51,739 nt of DNA. Origin: Bordetella parapertussis. GTDB taxonomy: Bacteria > Pseudomonadota > Gammaproteobacteria > Burkholderiales > SG8-41. The stretch covers positions 1 through 51,739 of the forward strand of contig CAMDLH010000022.1 of the NCBI GenBank assembly GCA_945901405.1. Reading direction: 5' to 3'. The notes beneath the pieces were generated by a model that worked only from the letters and a program-made list of their open reading frames with translations, had not been told where the DNA came from and searched no databases. Shown here piece after piece: positions 8,399-16,866 of this stretch; positions within the stretch are counted from its first letter, which is position 1; the number at the start of each line of letters is the position of its first letter. A program made the position numbers and the translations under genes.

Positions 8399-8913
8399 TA
8401 GCCAGCCTTGTCATCGACCGCGTGTCCCTGCTTCGGAATCAGCATCGATCGCTCGTAGCTGATGAACACCGTGCCGTCGGCTTTTTTGCCCGTGGTGCGG
8501 ATGGTGACGATGCCTTGATTCGGCCGCGACTTCGATTCGCGCTTGCCCAGCACTTCGGATTCGGCGTAGATCGTATCGCCGGCGAATACCGGCGCCAGCA
8601 GCTTGATGTCTTTCCAGCCGAGATTGGCGATGGCCTTCTGACTGGTATCAGCGACCGACAGGCCCATGACGATCGATAACGTCAGGCAGCTATTCACCAC
8701 GGGCTTGCCGAATTCGGATTTGGCGGCAAAGGCGGCATCCGAGTGCAGCGGATGCTGATTGTTGGTGAGCAGTGAGAACCACACATTGTCCGCTTCCGTC
8801 ACCGTGCGCCCAGGGCGATGCTCGTACACATCGCCGACTTTGAACTCCTCGAAGTAACGGCCATAACTTTCGCGGTAGCGATTGGGGCCGACCTCTTTGG
8901 CTGCTGCGACCAT
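8395..8913 (-). CDS. MaoC-family (hot-dog) dehydratase
   Basis: 172 residues, a single hot-dog domain. The active-site segment reads LLTNNQHPLHSD, the variant hydratase-2 motif of the mesaconyl/itaconyl-CoA-hydratase-like branch, where the classical Asp of D-x4-H is Asn. It also has FGKPVVNSCLTLSIVMGLSV and NLGWKDIKLLAPVFAGDTIYAES, typical of this branch. It is the first gene of the MaoC - dehydrogenase - CaiB run and overlaps the dehydrogenase start by 4 bp. Likely role: adding water to a branched enoyl-CoA in the cytoplasm (inference). Confidence 0.9.
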   Translation of the reverse strand: MVAAAKEVGPNRYRESYGRYFEEFKVGDVYEHRPGRTVTEADNVWFSLLTNNQHPLHSDAAFAAKSEFGKPVVNSCLTLSIVMGLSVADTSQKAIANLGWKDIKLLAPVFAGDTIYAESEVLGKRESKSRPNQGIVTIRTTGKKADGTVFISYERSMLIPKQGHAVDDKAGY

Positions 8914-8995
8914 GCGGTACTCCTGTGCGGCGCAGGCGAGCGCTCCTGCAGTTTTATCGAATTGATGCTGTATCGATTGTTGAGGAAATTATACG

Positions 8996-10393
8996 TTACG
9001 CGTGCGATAAACGCGTGGAGTCCCGCGCGCAAGCAGCGCATGCGCAAGCCGCGTCAATCACCGCGCGCACGTTAGCCGCATTATCCAAATCAGCTACGGT
9101 CGAAGCCAGCGCGCGCGCTTTAGCCTCTGGAACACCAAGCTCGGCGCACAGCGCGAGATTCATTCTCGTCGCAGTGTTCCAGGTCAAATGGTAGGCATTC
9201 GCGCCCTCGGTTTCTTCCCAATCCAGCACTGTTGCATCGGCCAGCGTGACATTAAGTCGCGGCGAATAGCGCGCGCGGGAGGGATCAGACACGACCTCAA
9301 TGCGGCGCACCAGCGCGAGAACTTTTTCGTCAGCGAAATCATGCATGCCGTCGAACGTCACCGCCTGCCGCGCCCAGCCCAACGCGGCGCAGAACGGCGC
9401 GCTCATGAGGGTTTGCGGAAAGCTCGCAAACGGCCCGGCGGAACGTATGCCGACGAAATCGGCTTCGAACGGATGCATGTGGATGGCGATTTTTTGCGGC
9501 TCGCGATTGCCCGCGGCGGCGCGCAGTTCGATCATGCCGTGCACCACCCCGGTCAGGAACTGGCAGATCGGATACGGCTTGTAGGTGGTCTTTTCCAGTT
9601 CGAACTCCTGGCCCAGAGCGTCGCATACGCGCCGCGCGTAGCGATCACTGCCGGTGGCGTAGGCTCTGAAAAAACCAGCGCGACCGGTAAGCGTGGAGGG
9701 TGCGGCTTCAGCGCCCGCGCCAGCGAGATTGGCGGCAAGCAACCCATTGCGCGTGGCCAGGCCCACCTGAAACGGGCCTTCCTCGGTGCCGGCGTCGGAC
9801 CATTCTCTAAGACCGGCGGCCATGTTGGCGGCGAGCGACAATGCATTTGAGCAGACTCCGGCTTCGAGCTTCATCAGGCGCGCGGCGCATGTGGCGGCCG
9901 CAAACGGGCCATACACGCTGGTGGTGCGAAAGCCGCGTTCACTGAGATCGGCCGCATGATCGCGGCCGATACGCAGCGCGACTTCGTAACCCAGGACTAT
10001 CGCGGTGAGCGCGTCCCCGCCAGTTGCGTTGGTCTGTTCCGCCACCGCAAGCGTTGCCGGTGTCACCACGCCGCCGAGGTGCCCGCACGGATGGGCGTCA
10101 TCCTGCACGCGCGAATGAATCAACACCGAGTTGCAGAAGGCGGCGGCGGAAAAGTTGATTCGTTTTCCGTCGCCAAGACGCGTAGCACCACCCGCACCCG
10201 CCGAGGCTTCATCATCGATCGCCTGTGCCGCCTGCCGCGGCTGGCGTGCCTGCACCGACGCCACGCCCACCGCGAGCGCATAAAGCAGACACGCTTTGGC
10301 TTTCAGGATGACAGCTTGCGGCAACTGCTCGTAGGCCGTTGCCGCAATGAAACGCCCGAGTTCGGTGACGATATCATTGGTATTATTTTGCAT
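8996..10393 (-). CDS. MmgE/PrpD family protein
   Basis: 465 residues from the ATG at 10393, the normal size of the family. An open frame extends further upstream but that extension has no family resemblance and runs into the divergent promoter region, so the internal ATG is preferred. Family features: helical N-terminus with AAFCNSVLIHSRVQDDAH, AIVLGYEVALRIG, YGPFAAATCAARLM, and TTYKPYPICQF in the lid domain. PrpD dehydrates 2-methylcitrate; other members handle related tricarboxylates or are uncharacterised. It is divergent from the Bug gene at 10544, with about 150 bp between them that must hold both promoters. Confidence 0.9.
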   Translation of the reverse strand: MQNNTNDIVTELGRFIAATAYEQLPQAVILKAKACLLYALAVGVASVQARQPRQAAQAIDDEASAGAGGATRLGDGKRINFSAAAFCNSVLIHSRVQDDAHPCGHLGGVVTPATLAVAEQTNATGGDALTAIVLGYEVALRIGRDHAADLSERGFRTTSVYGPFAAATCAARLMKLEAGVCSNALSLAANMAAGLREWSDAGTEEGPFQVGLATRNGLLAANLAGAGAEAAPSTLTGRAGFFRAYATGSDRYARRVCDALGQEFELEKTTYKPYPICQFLTGVVHGMIELRAAAGNREPQKIAIHMHPFEADFVGIRSAGPFASFPQTLMSAPFCAALGWARQAVTFDGMHDFADEKVLALVRRIEVVSDPSRARYSPRLNVTLADATVLDWEETEGANAYHLTWNTATRMNLALCAELGVPEAKARALASTVADLDNAANVRAVIDAACACAACARDSTRLSHA

Positions 10394-10543
10394 GTTTCTG
10401 GCCCCCCGAATAGGTATTGCAAAGTTAACACGTGGGGCTTGAGGGCGCCACGTTGTGCTATCTTGTTTGCGCGGCCCTTGCGTCCGCGGGGAGCAGGGCG
10501 CCATGGCCGAGATGTTGTGTTGCGATAAACCATGGAGGATGAG

Positions 10544-11569
10544 ATGTGTAAATTCACAACGTTGAGCGTTGAACGGTTGTGTCAATCGACGGCGGTTTTT
10601 CTTGTGAGCATGGCCATGCACGTCACGCTGACGACTGTGGTTTTTGCACAGACACAGGCATGGAAACCGGCCAAAGCGGTGGAACTGGTCGTGCCGGCGG
10701 CGGCCGGCGGCGGAACTGATGTGGCCACTCGTGTCATGCAAAAAATCATCACGGACAGACGCCTTATCGAATCGCCAGCGCTGGTCGTGAACAAGCCCGG
10801 CGCCGCGGGCGGAGTTGCTTACACGTACGTCTCACAACATCGCGGCGACCCGCATTATCTGATCGTGACTTACCCTTCGCTGGTCACCAATTTTCTGGTT
10901 GGTACCAGCTCCATCAAGCACACAGACTTTACCGCGCTAGCGCAATTCAGCAATTCTTACATCGGTTTCAGCGTCAGGGCCGATTCTCCGCTGAAATCCA
11001 CGAAGGACTTGCTCGACCGGTTGAAGAAGGATCCCGCATCGGTGACATTCGGCACGTTTGCACTGGGCGCCGGCACGCACCTGGCCGCGGCGATGGTGGC
11101 GAAAGCGGCCGGCGTGGATGTTAAAAAACTGAAGGTCGTGATATTCCCCTCGGGCGCGCAAAGTCAGGCGGCATTGCTTGGCGGGCATATAGACGTGGTT
11201 CCCACGGGACTTTCCAATCTGGCCGGGCCGATTCAGGACGGAAGACTGCGCGTGTTGGCGACGACCGCGCCCAAGCGTCTCGAGGGCGTGTTTGCGCAAG
11301 TGCCGACATGGCGCGAGAGCGGCATCAACGTTGTGATCGGCCAATGGCGTGGCGTCATGGCACCGCTCGGTATTACGCCCGCGCAGGTTGCGTTTTGGGA
11401 AGATGTGTTCGGCCGCCTTGCCAGGAGCGACGAATGGATAGCCGACCTGCAAAAAAATATGGACGAGAACGAGTACATGAACAGCCGCGACGCCAGACGT
11501 TTTCTCAATAATGAACATGACGAGATGGCGCGCATACTGCAGGAACTCGGACTCTGGAAGCAAAATTAG
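10544..11569 (+). CDS. Bug/TctC-type tricarboxylate receptor, divergent member
   Basis: 341 residues from the ATG at 10544, chosen because GGAGG at 10535-10539 gives correct spacing; another ATG lies 12 bp upstream. A signal peptide ends near TVVFAQ. Bug motifs are recognisable: VELVVPAAAGGGTDVATRVM, VVNKPGAAGG, GHIDVVPTGLSNLAG and GRLRVLATT. The middle (GTFALGAGTHLAAAMVAKAAGVDVKK) and the long acidic C-terminus ending LGLWKQN are unlike the other Bugs in the window, closer to the branch often found with TctA-type transporters. It is 4 bp from the following PrpD gene, so receptor and enzyme look co-transcribed. Confidence 0.88.
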   Translation: MCKFTTLSVERLCQSTAVFLVSMAMHVTLTTVVFAQTQAWKPAKAVELVVPAAAGGGTDVATRVMQKIITDRRLIESPALVVNKPGAAGGVAYTYVSQHRGDPHYLIVTYPSLVTNFLVGTSSIKHTDFTALAQFSNSYIGFSVRADSPLKSTKDLLDRLKKDPASVTFGTFALGAGTHLAAAMVAKAAGVDVKKLKVVIFPSGAQSQAALLGGHIDVVPTGLSNLAGPIQDGRLRVLATTAPKRLEGVFAQVPTWRESGINVVIGQWRGVMAPLGITPAQVAFWEDVFGRLARSDEWIADLQKNMDENEYMNSRDARRFLNNEHDEMARILQELGLWKQN

Positions 11570-11573
11570 CCTG

Positions 11574-12959
11574 ATGAGTCCCGGAGTCAAACTCGCGCAT
11601 TTTGCCGCCGCCGTACGTTGGGATGATCTGCCGCAAGTCGTGCGCGCGAGGACGCTGGATCACATCGTCGATACGGTGGGGTTGATGTGCGCCGGCATCG
11701 ACGCAAAGGCGTGCGTCGAGGCGCGGCGCGCGGCGCAAGCGTGGGGGCGGGGCGAGGAAAGCACGGTGGTTGGTGCCAGCGCGTCATCTCCGGCGCCGAC
11801 CGCGGCATTTTTAAATGCGCTGCATGGCCGTATCACCGCCTACGACGACACCTACGAGCCGGGTACCATGCATCCCGGCAATTCGGTCATAGCCGCGAGC
11901 ATGGCGCTGGCGGAAAAACACGCGGCGAGCGGCACGACTTTTCTTGCCGCCGTGCTCGCGGGATATGAAGTTGCCACGCGAGTCGCGGCCGCGGTGAGCC
12001 CCGGCCACTATGCAAAAGGGTTCCACAACACCGGCACTTGCACCGTGTTCGGCGCGGCTGCCGCCTCGGCCCGCGTTTTAGGCATGAACGGCGCCGAGAC
12101 CGCGGAGACGCTGGGGCTGGCGGGCGCGACAGCCGCCGGCCTGCGGCAGCACCAGATCGATGGTTCGATATTCGACTCGGCGTTCCACGGCGCGCGCGCG
12201 GCGCAATCGGGTGTGATGGCCGCGCAGCTACGCGCCGAGGGCGTGCAAGGTCCTGTTGGAATCCTCGACGGACCCATGGGATTTTGCACGGTCATGGCGC
12301 CCGAGCGTGACATGACACGGCTTGATGCCGGCTTGGGCGAGACGTACGAATTCCTGCGCATGACGCTCAAGCCTTATCCGATGGCTTTTTTTGTTCATGG
12401 CCCAATCGAGACTGTGCTTGAACTCAAAAGCGCGTATGAGATTGATCCGCGTCAGATTGCACGAGTGGAAATTGCCACCTTCAAACAATCGATGGAAGTC
12501 TGCGACAGGCCGCGGGTGCAGACTCAATATCATGCGATCGTCAGTCACCAATACGGCGTTGCCGTGGCGCTGGTCAAGAACAAGGTTGATCTGGCGTCGT
12601 TCGCGGGACTTGCGCTCGCCGACCCGAGCGTCATGGAATTGGTGAAGAAAGTTCACGTGATACACGATCCGGCGCTTGAAAACCTGTTCCCCGGCAAGTG
12701 TCCTCATCGCGTGACCATTCGCTTGATCGACGGGCGCGAGTTTTCAATGCTCAGCGAGTATCCGCCAGGATGGCAGACGCCGATTCCGCAACAAAGAGTG
12801 GATACGAAGTTTCTTGAACACTGCTCTGCGCGTCTGGGTGAGCGCCGTGCGCGCGAGGCGCTAATGCACATACGCGGCTTGCAGGATTGTGCGGACGTGC
12901 GCGAATTGACGAGAATACTGCGGCCATCAGCCACTGACGCCGTGGAAAGCAACTTCTGA
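11574..12959 (+). CDS. MmgE/PrpD family protein
   Basis: 461 residues, starting at the ATG 4 bp after the Bug stop. Family segments: LNALHGRITAYDDTYEPGTMHPGN, AVLAGYEVATRVAAAVSP, KGFHNTGTCTVFGAAAASARVLG, GLAGATAAGL and TLKPYPMAFFVHG. The H-P-G-N and F-H-N-T-G-T segments are well conserved, suggesting a functional enzyme. Its tight pairing with a periplasmic receptor hints that the acid taken up is the substrate of this protein, a tri- or hydroxy-acid in PrpD chemistry. That link is inferred only from position. Confidence 0.9.
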   Translation: MSPGVKLAHFAAAVRWDDLPQVVRARTLDHIVDTVGLMCAGIDAKACVEARRAAQAWGRGEESTVVGASASSPAPTAAFLNALHGRITAYDDTYEPGTMHPGNSVIAASMALAEKHAASGTTFLAAVLAGYEVATRVAAAVSPGHYAKGFHNTGTCTVFGAAAASARVLGMNGAETAETLGLAGATAAGLRQHQIDGSIFDSAFHGARAAQSGVMAAQLRAEGVQGPVGILDGPMGFCTVMAPERDMTRLDAGLGETYEFLRMTLKPYPMAFFVHGPIETVLELKSAYEIDPRQIARVEIATFKQSMEVCDRPRVQTQYHAIVSHQYGVAVALVKNKVDLASFAGLALADPSVMELVKKVHVIHDPALENLFPGKCPHRVTIRLIDGREFSMLSEYPPGWQTPIPQQRVDTKFLEHCSARLGERRAREALMHIRGLQDCADVRELTRILRPSATDAVESNF

Positions 12960-12973
12960 GCGCCGTGCAAGCG

Positions 12974-13945
12974 CTACTCCGGCTTGATGCCGGCGGCCTC
13001 GACCACCTTCGCCCATTTGACGATTTCAGTGCGCAGCAGTTTGCTGAATTCATCGGCGCTGGCGAGCGTGGGGTCGAGGCCGTTTTTCAGGAATTGCGCG
13101 CGCGTGTCGTTGTCGGTGAGTATCTGGCGCAAGGTGATGCTCAGGCGTTCGACGATGGGGCGCGGCGTTTTTGCCGTGGTGAGCAGGCCGTACCAACCGT
13201 TGACTTCATAGCCCGCCAGACCGGATTCCATAAACGTCGGTACGTCGGGCATGGCGGCGGAGCGCTGCGCGGTGCTTATGCCTACCGCGCGCAGGCGTCC
13301 GCTATCGACGTGTTGTTTCAGCGTGGCGATGGAGCCGAAGAACATCGACACGCGGCCCGCGATCAGATCCGGCAGCACCGCGCCGCCGCCTTTGTACGGA
13401 ATATGCTGCATGTTGATGCTGGCAGTGATCTTGAGCAACTCCGCTGCCAGATGCGGCGGGCTGCCGGTGCCGGTGGAGGCGTAATTCACTTTGCCCTGCT
13501 GCGCCTTGGCCCAAGCGATGAATTCGCTGACTGACTTGGCCGGCACCGCCGGGTGGACCACCATCAGATAAGGTCCGCCCGCCACCAAACCCACCGGCGC
13601 GAAATCGCGCTCGGTGTCGTACGGCAACTTGCGCACCAAGCTGGGGTTGACTGCGATGCTGGCCGACACAATCAGCAGCGTATGGCCATCGGGTGTCGCG
13701 CGCGCGACGATCTCGGAGCCGACCATGGTGTTGGCACCGCTGCGATTATCGGCGACGAAAGGCTGGCCGAGACGCTCGGCGAATTTATCGGCGACGATGC
13801 GGCCGAGAATGTCATTGGTGCCCCCGGCGGCGAAGGGCACCACCAGCCGCACCGGGCGGGTGGGGTAGGTGGCGGGTTGCGCGTGGGTGGGTATCGACGC
13901 TATGGCACCAAGCGCCGCGATCAAGCTACGTAAAACCATGTACAT
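12974..13945 (-). CDS. Bug/TctC-family substrate-binding protein
   Basis: 323 residues with a signal peptide ending PTHAQPA. All Bug motifs are canonical: YPTRPVRLVVPFAAGGTND, FVADNRSGANTMVG, GHTLLIVS, MQHIPYKGGGAVLPDLIAGR, GRLRAVGIS and a C-terminal VVEAAGIKPE. It converges on the PrpD gene with 14 bp between the stops. Upstream, before the next gene, lies a palindromic repeat at 13964-13981. Confidence 0.94.
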   Translation of the reverse strand: MYMVLRSLIAALGAIASIPTHAQPATYPTRPVRLVVPFAAGGTNDILGRIVADKFAERLGQPFVADNRSGANTMVGSEIVARATPDGHTLLIVSASIAVNPSLVRKLPYDTERDFAPVGLVAGGPYLMVVHPAVPAKSVSEFIAWAKAQQGKVNYASTGTGSPPHLAAELLKITASINMQHIPYKGGGAVLPDLIAGRVSMFFGSIATLKQHVDSGRLRAVGISTAQRSAAMPDVPTFMESGLAGYEVNGWYGLLTTAKTPRPIVERLSITLRQILTDNDTRAQFLKNGLDPTLASADEFSKLLRTEIVKWAKVVEAAGIKPE

Positions 13946-13956
13946 GGACGGTCCCT

Positions 13957-14020
13957 TTCGTCATTCTGGCGTACGCCAGAATCCAGTACGTGCCCCGATC
14001 CGCAGGATCATTCAAGTCCG
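13957..14020. repeat. Palindromic dispersed repeat (GTCATTCTGGC type)
   Basis: Contains the perfect 18-bp palindrome TTCTGGCGTACGCCAGAA at 13964-13981, preceded by CGTCA and followed by TCCAGTACGTG and CCGATCCGCAGGATC. A related pair of hairpins occurs at 39303-39420 (TTCCGGCTTTCGCCGGAA). This is a common class of hairpin repeat in proteobacteria. Confidence 0.6.
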
Positions 14021-14054
14021 TGATTGTTGCACAACCTCAATAGGGTGGATCGCT

Positions 14055-14063
14055 TGTTATAAT
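14055..14063 (+). promoter_or_regulatory. Candidate extended -10 promoter for the acyl-CoA dehydrogenase gene
   Basis: TGTTATAAT matches the extended -10 consensus TGnTATAAT exactly and lies 33 bp before the start codon at 14096. No good -35 hexamer is seen at the right distance, which is expected for an extended -10 promoter. Confidence 0.5.
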
Positions 14064-14095
14064 TTGCCTCCCTCCATCGTTACCCGGCCCACCCC

Positions 14096-15265
14096 ATGCT
14101 CAAAGGTATTTCCGACCACGACGCCCATGCGGATATCCGCGAAGGCGTGCGCGCCTTGTGCGCGCAATTTGGCAGCGCGTATTTTCAGAAAATCGATCAT
14201 GCGCGCGAGTATCCCGATGAATTCGTCAACGCGCTGACCAAGGCGGGCTGGCTGTCCGCGTTGATCCCGGAGCAATACGGCGGCTCGGGCCTGCCGCTGA
14301 CGGCGGCCACCGTCATCATGGAGGAAATCAACCGCAACGGCGGCAACGCCGGCTTTTGCCATGGGCAGATGTACAACATGGGCACGCTGCTGCGCCATGG
14401 CTCGGAAGCGCAAAAGAAAAAGTATCTGCCCGGCATCGCCAGCGGCGAGCTGCGCTTGCAGTCGATGGGCGTCACCGAGCCCACCACCGGCACCGACACC
14501 ACTAAACTCAAAACCATGGCGGTCAAAAAAGGCGACCGCTACGTGGTGAACGGGCAGAAGGTTTACATCTCGCGCATGAACCACACCGACCTGATGATAT
14601 TGCTCGCGCGCACCACGCCGCTCAACGAAGTCAAAAGCAAATCCGAAGGCATGTCGATATTTATCGTTGACGTGCGCAAGGCCATCGGCAACGGCCTCAC
14701 CATCACGCCGATCCGCAACATGGTGAATCAGGACACCAATCAACTGTTTTTCGACAACCTCGAAATCCCCGCCGAAAATCTGCTGGGCGAAGAAGGCAAG
14801 GGCTTTAAGCACATACTCGATGGCCTGAACGCCGAGCGCATTTTGATCGCCGCCGAGTGTATCGGCGACGGCTACTGGTTTATCGACCGCGCGGTGAAAT
14901 ATGCGAATGAGCGCGTGGTGTTCGACCGCCCCATCGGCCAGAACCAGGGCATTCAGTTTCCGATTGCGCGCGCCTACGCCGGCATAGAAGCTGCCAATCT
15001 AATGCGCTACAAGGCCGCGGGCTTGTTTGACGAACACAAAGCGTGCGGCGCCGAGGCGAACATGGCGCTGATGCTGGGTGCCGAGGCGTCATGGGCGGCG
15101 GCGAATACCTGCATACAAACCCACGGCGGCTACGGCTTCGCGGCGGAATACGATGTCGAGCGCAAATTCCGCGAGACACGGTTGTTTCAGATTGCGCCGA
15201 TTTCTACGAATTTGATTCTTTCGTATATCGGGGTGCAGGTGCTGGGGATGCCGAGGTCTTTTTAA
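14096..15265 (+). CDS. Acyl-CoA dehydrogenase
   Basis: 389 residues, complete. Signatures: LIPEQYGGSGLPL, QSMGVTEPTTGTDTTKLKT, NGQKVYISRMNHTDLM, GLNAERILIAAECIG, RPIGQNQGIQFPIARAYAGIE and QTHGGYGFAAEYDVERKFRE. The C-terminal segment is LFQIAPISTN, so the Glu of the usual I-x-E-G-T motif is missing, as in a known subgroup whose catalytic base lies elsewhere. A strong extended -10 promoter lies upstream. A decayed copy of its last 72 bp appears at 16522-16594, beyond the STAS-ATPase gene. Confidence 0.93.
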   Translation: MLKGISDHDAHADIREGVRALCAQFGSAYFQKIDHAREYPDEFVNALTKAGWLSALIPEQYGGSGLPLTAATVIMEEINRNGGNAGFCHGQMYNMGTLLRHGSEAQKKKYLPGIASGELRLQSMGVTEPTTGTDTTKLKTMAVKKGDRYVVNGQKVYISRMNHTDLMILLARTTPLNEVKSKSEGMSIFIVDVRKAIGNGLTITPIRNMVNQDTNQLFFDNLEIPAENLLGEEGKGFKHILDGLNAERILIAAECIGDGYWFIDRAVKYANERVVFDRPIGQNQGIQFPIARAYAGIEAANLMRYKAAGLFDEHKACGAEANMALMLGAEASWAAANTCIQTHGGYGFAAEYDVERKFRETRLFQIAPISTNLILSYIGVQVLGMPRSF

Positions 15266-15300
15266 AATAGTTAAATAAAAACAAATAGTTACATTAAATT
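15264..15300 (+). repeat. AT-rich dispersed element, copy 2
   Basis: Contains ATAGTTAAATAAAAACAA followed by ATAGTTACATTA, nearly identical to copy 1. It overlaps the stop codon of the acyl-CoA dehydrogenase gene and marks the left edge of the accessory island. It points toward the STAS-ATPase gene, about 140 bp away. Confidence 0.65.
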
Positions 15301-15381
15301 CCCTTTGCGTGATCATCGGGGTGATTTTGTCAATTTCTCATTAGTTAACTGACTAAAATAATGTATCTAGCACAAAATTAA

Positions 15382-15409
15382 ATTCAATACGATAAAAATA
15401 GTATTGAAT
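15382..15409. promoter_or_regulatory. Inverted repeat, candidate operator 1 of the STAS-ATPase gene
   Basis: Perfect 9-bp arms ATTCAATAC (15382-15390) and GTATTGAAT (15401-15409) with a 10-bp AT-only-but-one spacer. It directly abuts a second inverted repeat, and together they fill the 57 bp before the start codon. Such a layout is typical of operators bound by a dimeric helix-turn-helix protein. Confidence 0.6.
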
Positions 15410-15439
15410 ATGTGGTTTTTAATTTACAATAAACCACAT
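15410..15439. promoter_or_regulatory. Inverted repeat, candidate operator 2, overlapping the start codon
   Basis: Perfect 9-bp arms ATGTGGTTT (15410-15418) and AAACCACAT (15431-15439) with a 12-bp spacer. The right arm overlaps the ATG at 15438, so a bound repressor, or a hairpin in the mRNA, would block initiation. The encoded protein has an N-terminal winged helix and may bind here (inference). Confidence 0.6.
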
Positions 15440-16472
15440 GAAGATTGACAAAGACGCCATCCGCCAGCAGGCGCTGGTGCTTATTGCCGCAGATTCGCAG
15501 CGCGTGGGCAGTCGCCTCGCACAAGCCGCTGGCGTGTCGCGGCAGGTGGCCAATGGCTACCTGCAGGGGCTGGTGCGCGAGGGGCTGATCGAAGCCGAAG
15601 GCACGACCCGCGCCAAGATATATCGGCTCAAGACGCTGGAATTCGTCGACCGCGGCTATCCCCGTGAAGGCTTGCAGGAAGACGTGGTCTGGCGCGAACT
15701 GGTAATGCCGCGGGTCGCCAAGCTCCCGGAAAACGTACGCAACATATGGCACTTCGGCGCGACCGAGATGATCAACAACGCCATCGACCATTCCGGCGCA
15801 ACGGAGGTACGGGTGACCGTGCGCGCCAACGCGCTGGAAACCGAAGTGCTGGTCGCGGACGAGGGCGAAGGAATTTTCGTCAAAATCCAGAAGGCGCTCG
15901 GCCTGCACGATCCGCGCGAGTCCATCCTCGAACTGGCCAAGGGCAAGCTCACCACCGCGCCCGAACACCACACCGGGCAGGGCATTTTCTTCACGTTGCG
16001 GGCGATGGATGTGTTCGAGATTGAATCGCACCGCTTGCGCTTTATCCACGCGCCACGCACCGATGATGCCATCGTCGAGCAGGCGGCTGACACACCGGGC
16101 ACGCGCATTCGTATGTGCCTGGCCAACCATAGCCCCCGTGTGCTGCGTGAAGTGTTTGATGCGTTTACCGACGAAACCGAGGATTACGCCTTCGACAAAA
16201 CCGTGGTACCGATGCGGCTGGCGCAATACGAGGGCGAAAAGCTGGTGTCGCGCTCGCAGGCGAAGCGGGTTGCGTACCGCTTCGAGCGTTTCAAGCGCGT
16301 GGAGCTGGATTTTTCGGGCATTACCGATATCGGCCAGGCGTTTGCCGATGAACTGTTCCGTGTGTTCGCGACGGCACATCCCGAAATTCGCATGACACAT
16401 AGCAATACCGCGCCGACCGTGGCGCAGATGATTCGTCGAGCGGTGGGCAGTGCGGACAAGCCCGTGTCGTGA
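15438..16472 (+). CDS. Winged-helix / GHKL-type ATPase / STAS-like (DUF4325) protein
   Basis: 344 residues. Residues 10-65 form a winged helix (LAQAAGVSRQVANGYLQGLVREGLI). Residues 100-195 carry a histidine-kinase-like ATPase core: N-box Glu110-x-x-Asn113-Asn114, G1 box DEGEGI at 141-146 and a second glycine loop TGQGI at 179-183. No phosphoacceptor-His domain is present. Residues 270-336 match the STAS-like DUF4325 domain (LDFSGITDIGQAFADEL at 290-306). It is therefore not a standard two-component kinase; it may couple ATP binding to DNA binding, as in anti-sigma/STAS switch systems, but its role is unknown. Two perfect inverted repeats precede the start, suggesting autoregulation. It is the first gene of the accessory island. 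Confidence 0.88.
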   Translation: MKIDKDAIRQQALVLIAADSQRVGSRLAQAAGVSRQVANGYLQGLVREGLIEAEGTTRAKIYRLKTLEFVDRGYPREGLQEDVVWRELVMPRVAKLPENVRNIWHFGATEMINNAIDHSGATEVRVTVRANALETEVLVADEGEGIFVKIQKALGLHDPRESILELAKGKLTTAPEHHTGQGIFFTLRAMDVFEIESHRLRFIHAPRTDDAIVEQAADTPGTRIRMCLANHSPRVLREVFDAFTDETEDYAFDKTVVPMRLAQYEGEKLVSRSQAKRVAYRFERFKRVELDFSGITDIGQAFADELFRVFATAHPEIRMTHSNTAPTVAQMIRRAVGSADKPVS

Positions 16473-16521
16473 GTTGCACTTGCGTTGAACACAAATGTTG
16501 CGGTCGTTGAAGGACCAGGGC

Positions 16522-16594
16522 GCGCCGATTTTTACGAATTTTATTTTCGTCTTATATTGAGGCGCAGGTGTTGGGGATGCCGCAGTCGTTCTAA
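16522..16594 (+). pseudogene. Decayed 3' end of an acyl-CoA dehydrogenase gene
   Basis: This 73-bp stretch aligns along its whole length with the last 72 bp of the acyl-CoA dehydrogenase gene at 15194-15265, with about ten mismatches and two small gaps, both ending in TAA. Correcting one frameshift yields APIFTNFIF...YIEAQVLGMPQSF, close to the intact APISTN...YIGVQVLGMPRSF. It has no upstream continuation. It is either a paralogue's tail left after an insertion or a diverged duplicate created when the intervening DNA entered. Confidence 0.8.
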
Positions 16595-16822
16595 AGTGCG
16601 TGAGCGGGTGACGTGTCGAGAAAACGTAATTTTTTCGACATGGTTGGGTGATCTGTCGAAACGTTCGACATGGCGTTCGTAGTAAAGGCGCATGAACCAG
16701 CGTGCTTTTGATGCACGGTTCTGAACGAGTTTCCTGTCAAAATCCGCAGATCGCTAACCGGCAATTGAACGGTTGCGTAATAGGCAATTGGACGGAGCCG
16801 CGACGCCCCAGGCAGTCTTTAC

Positions 16823-16866
16823 TTTTGTTCCCCTCCGCAGTCTTGCGGGGAGAGTGAGGGTAGAAG
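16823..16866. repeat. GC-rich dispersed hairpin repeat
   Basis: TTCCCCTCCGCAGTCTTGCGGGGAGAGTGAGGGTAG contains the stem CCCCTCCGC/GCGGGGAG and the GTGAGGGT tail of the same class seen near 4553 and 25780. Confidence 0.5.

Noticed and set aside
8395..8913. MaoC active-site Asp replaced by Asn as a sign of a dead enzyme
   Set aside because: The N-x-H-P-L-H form is, to my knowledge, normal in the mesaconyl/itaconyl-CoA-hydratase-like branch, so it is not evidence of inactivation.
10394..10741. N-terminal extension of the PrpD protein up to 581 residues
   Set aside because: The extra 116 residues have no family similarity and would span the divergent promoter and the start of the Bug gene; the ATG at 10393 gives the normal family length.
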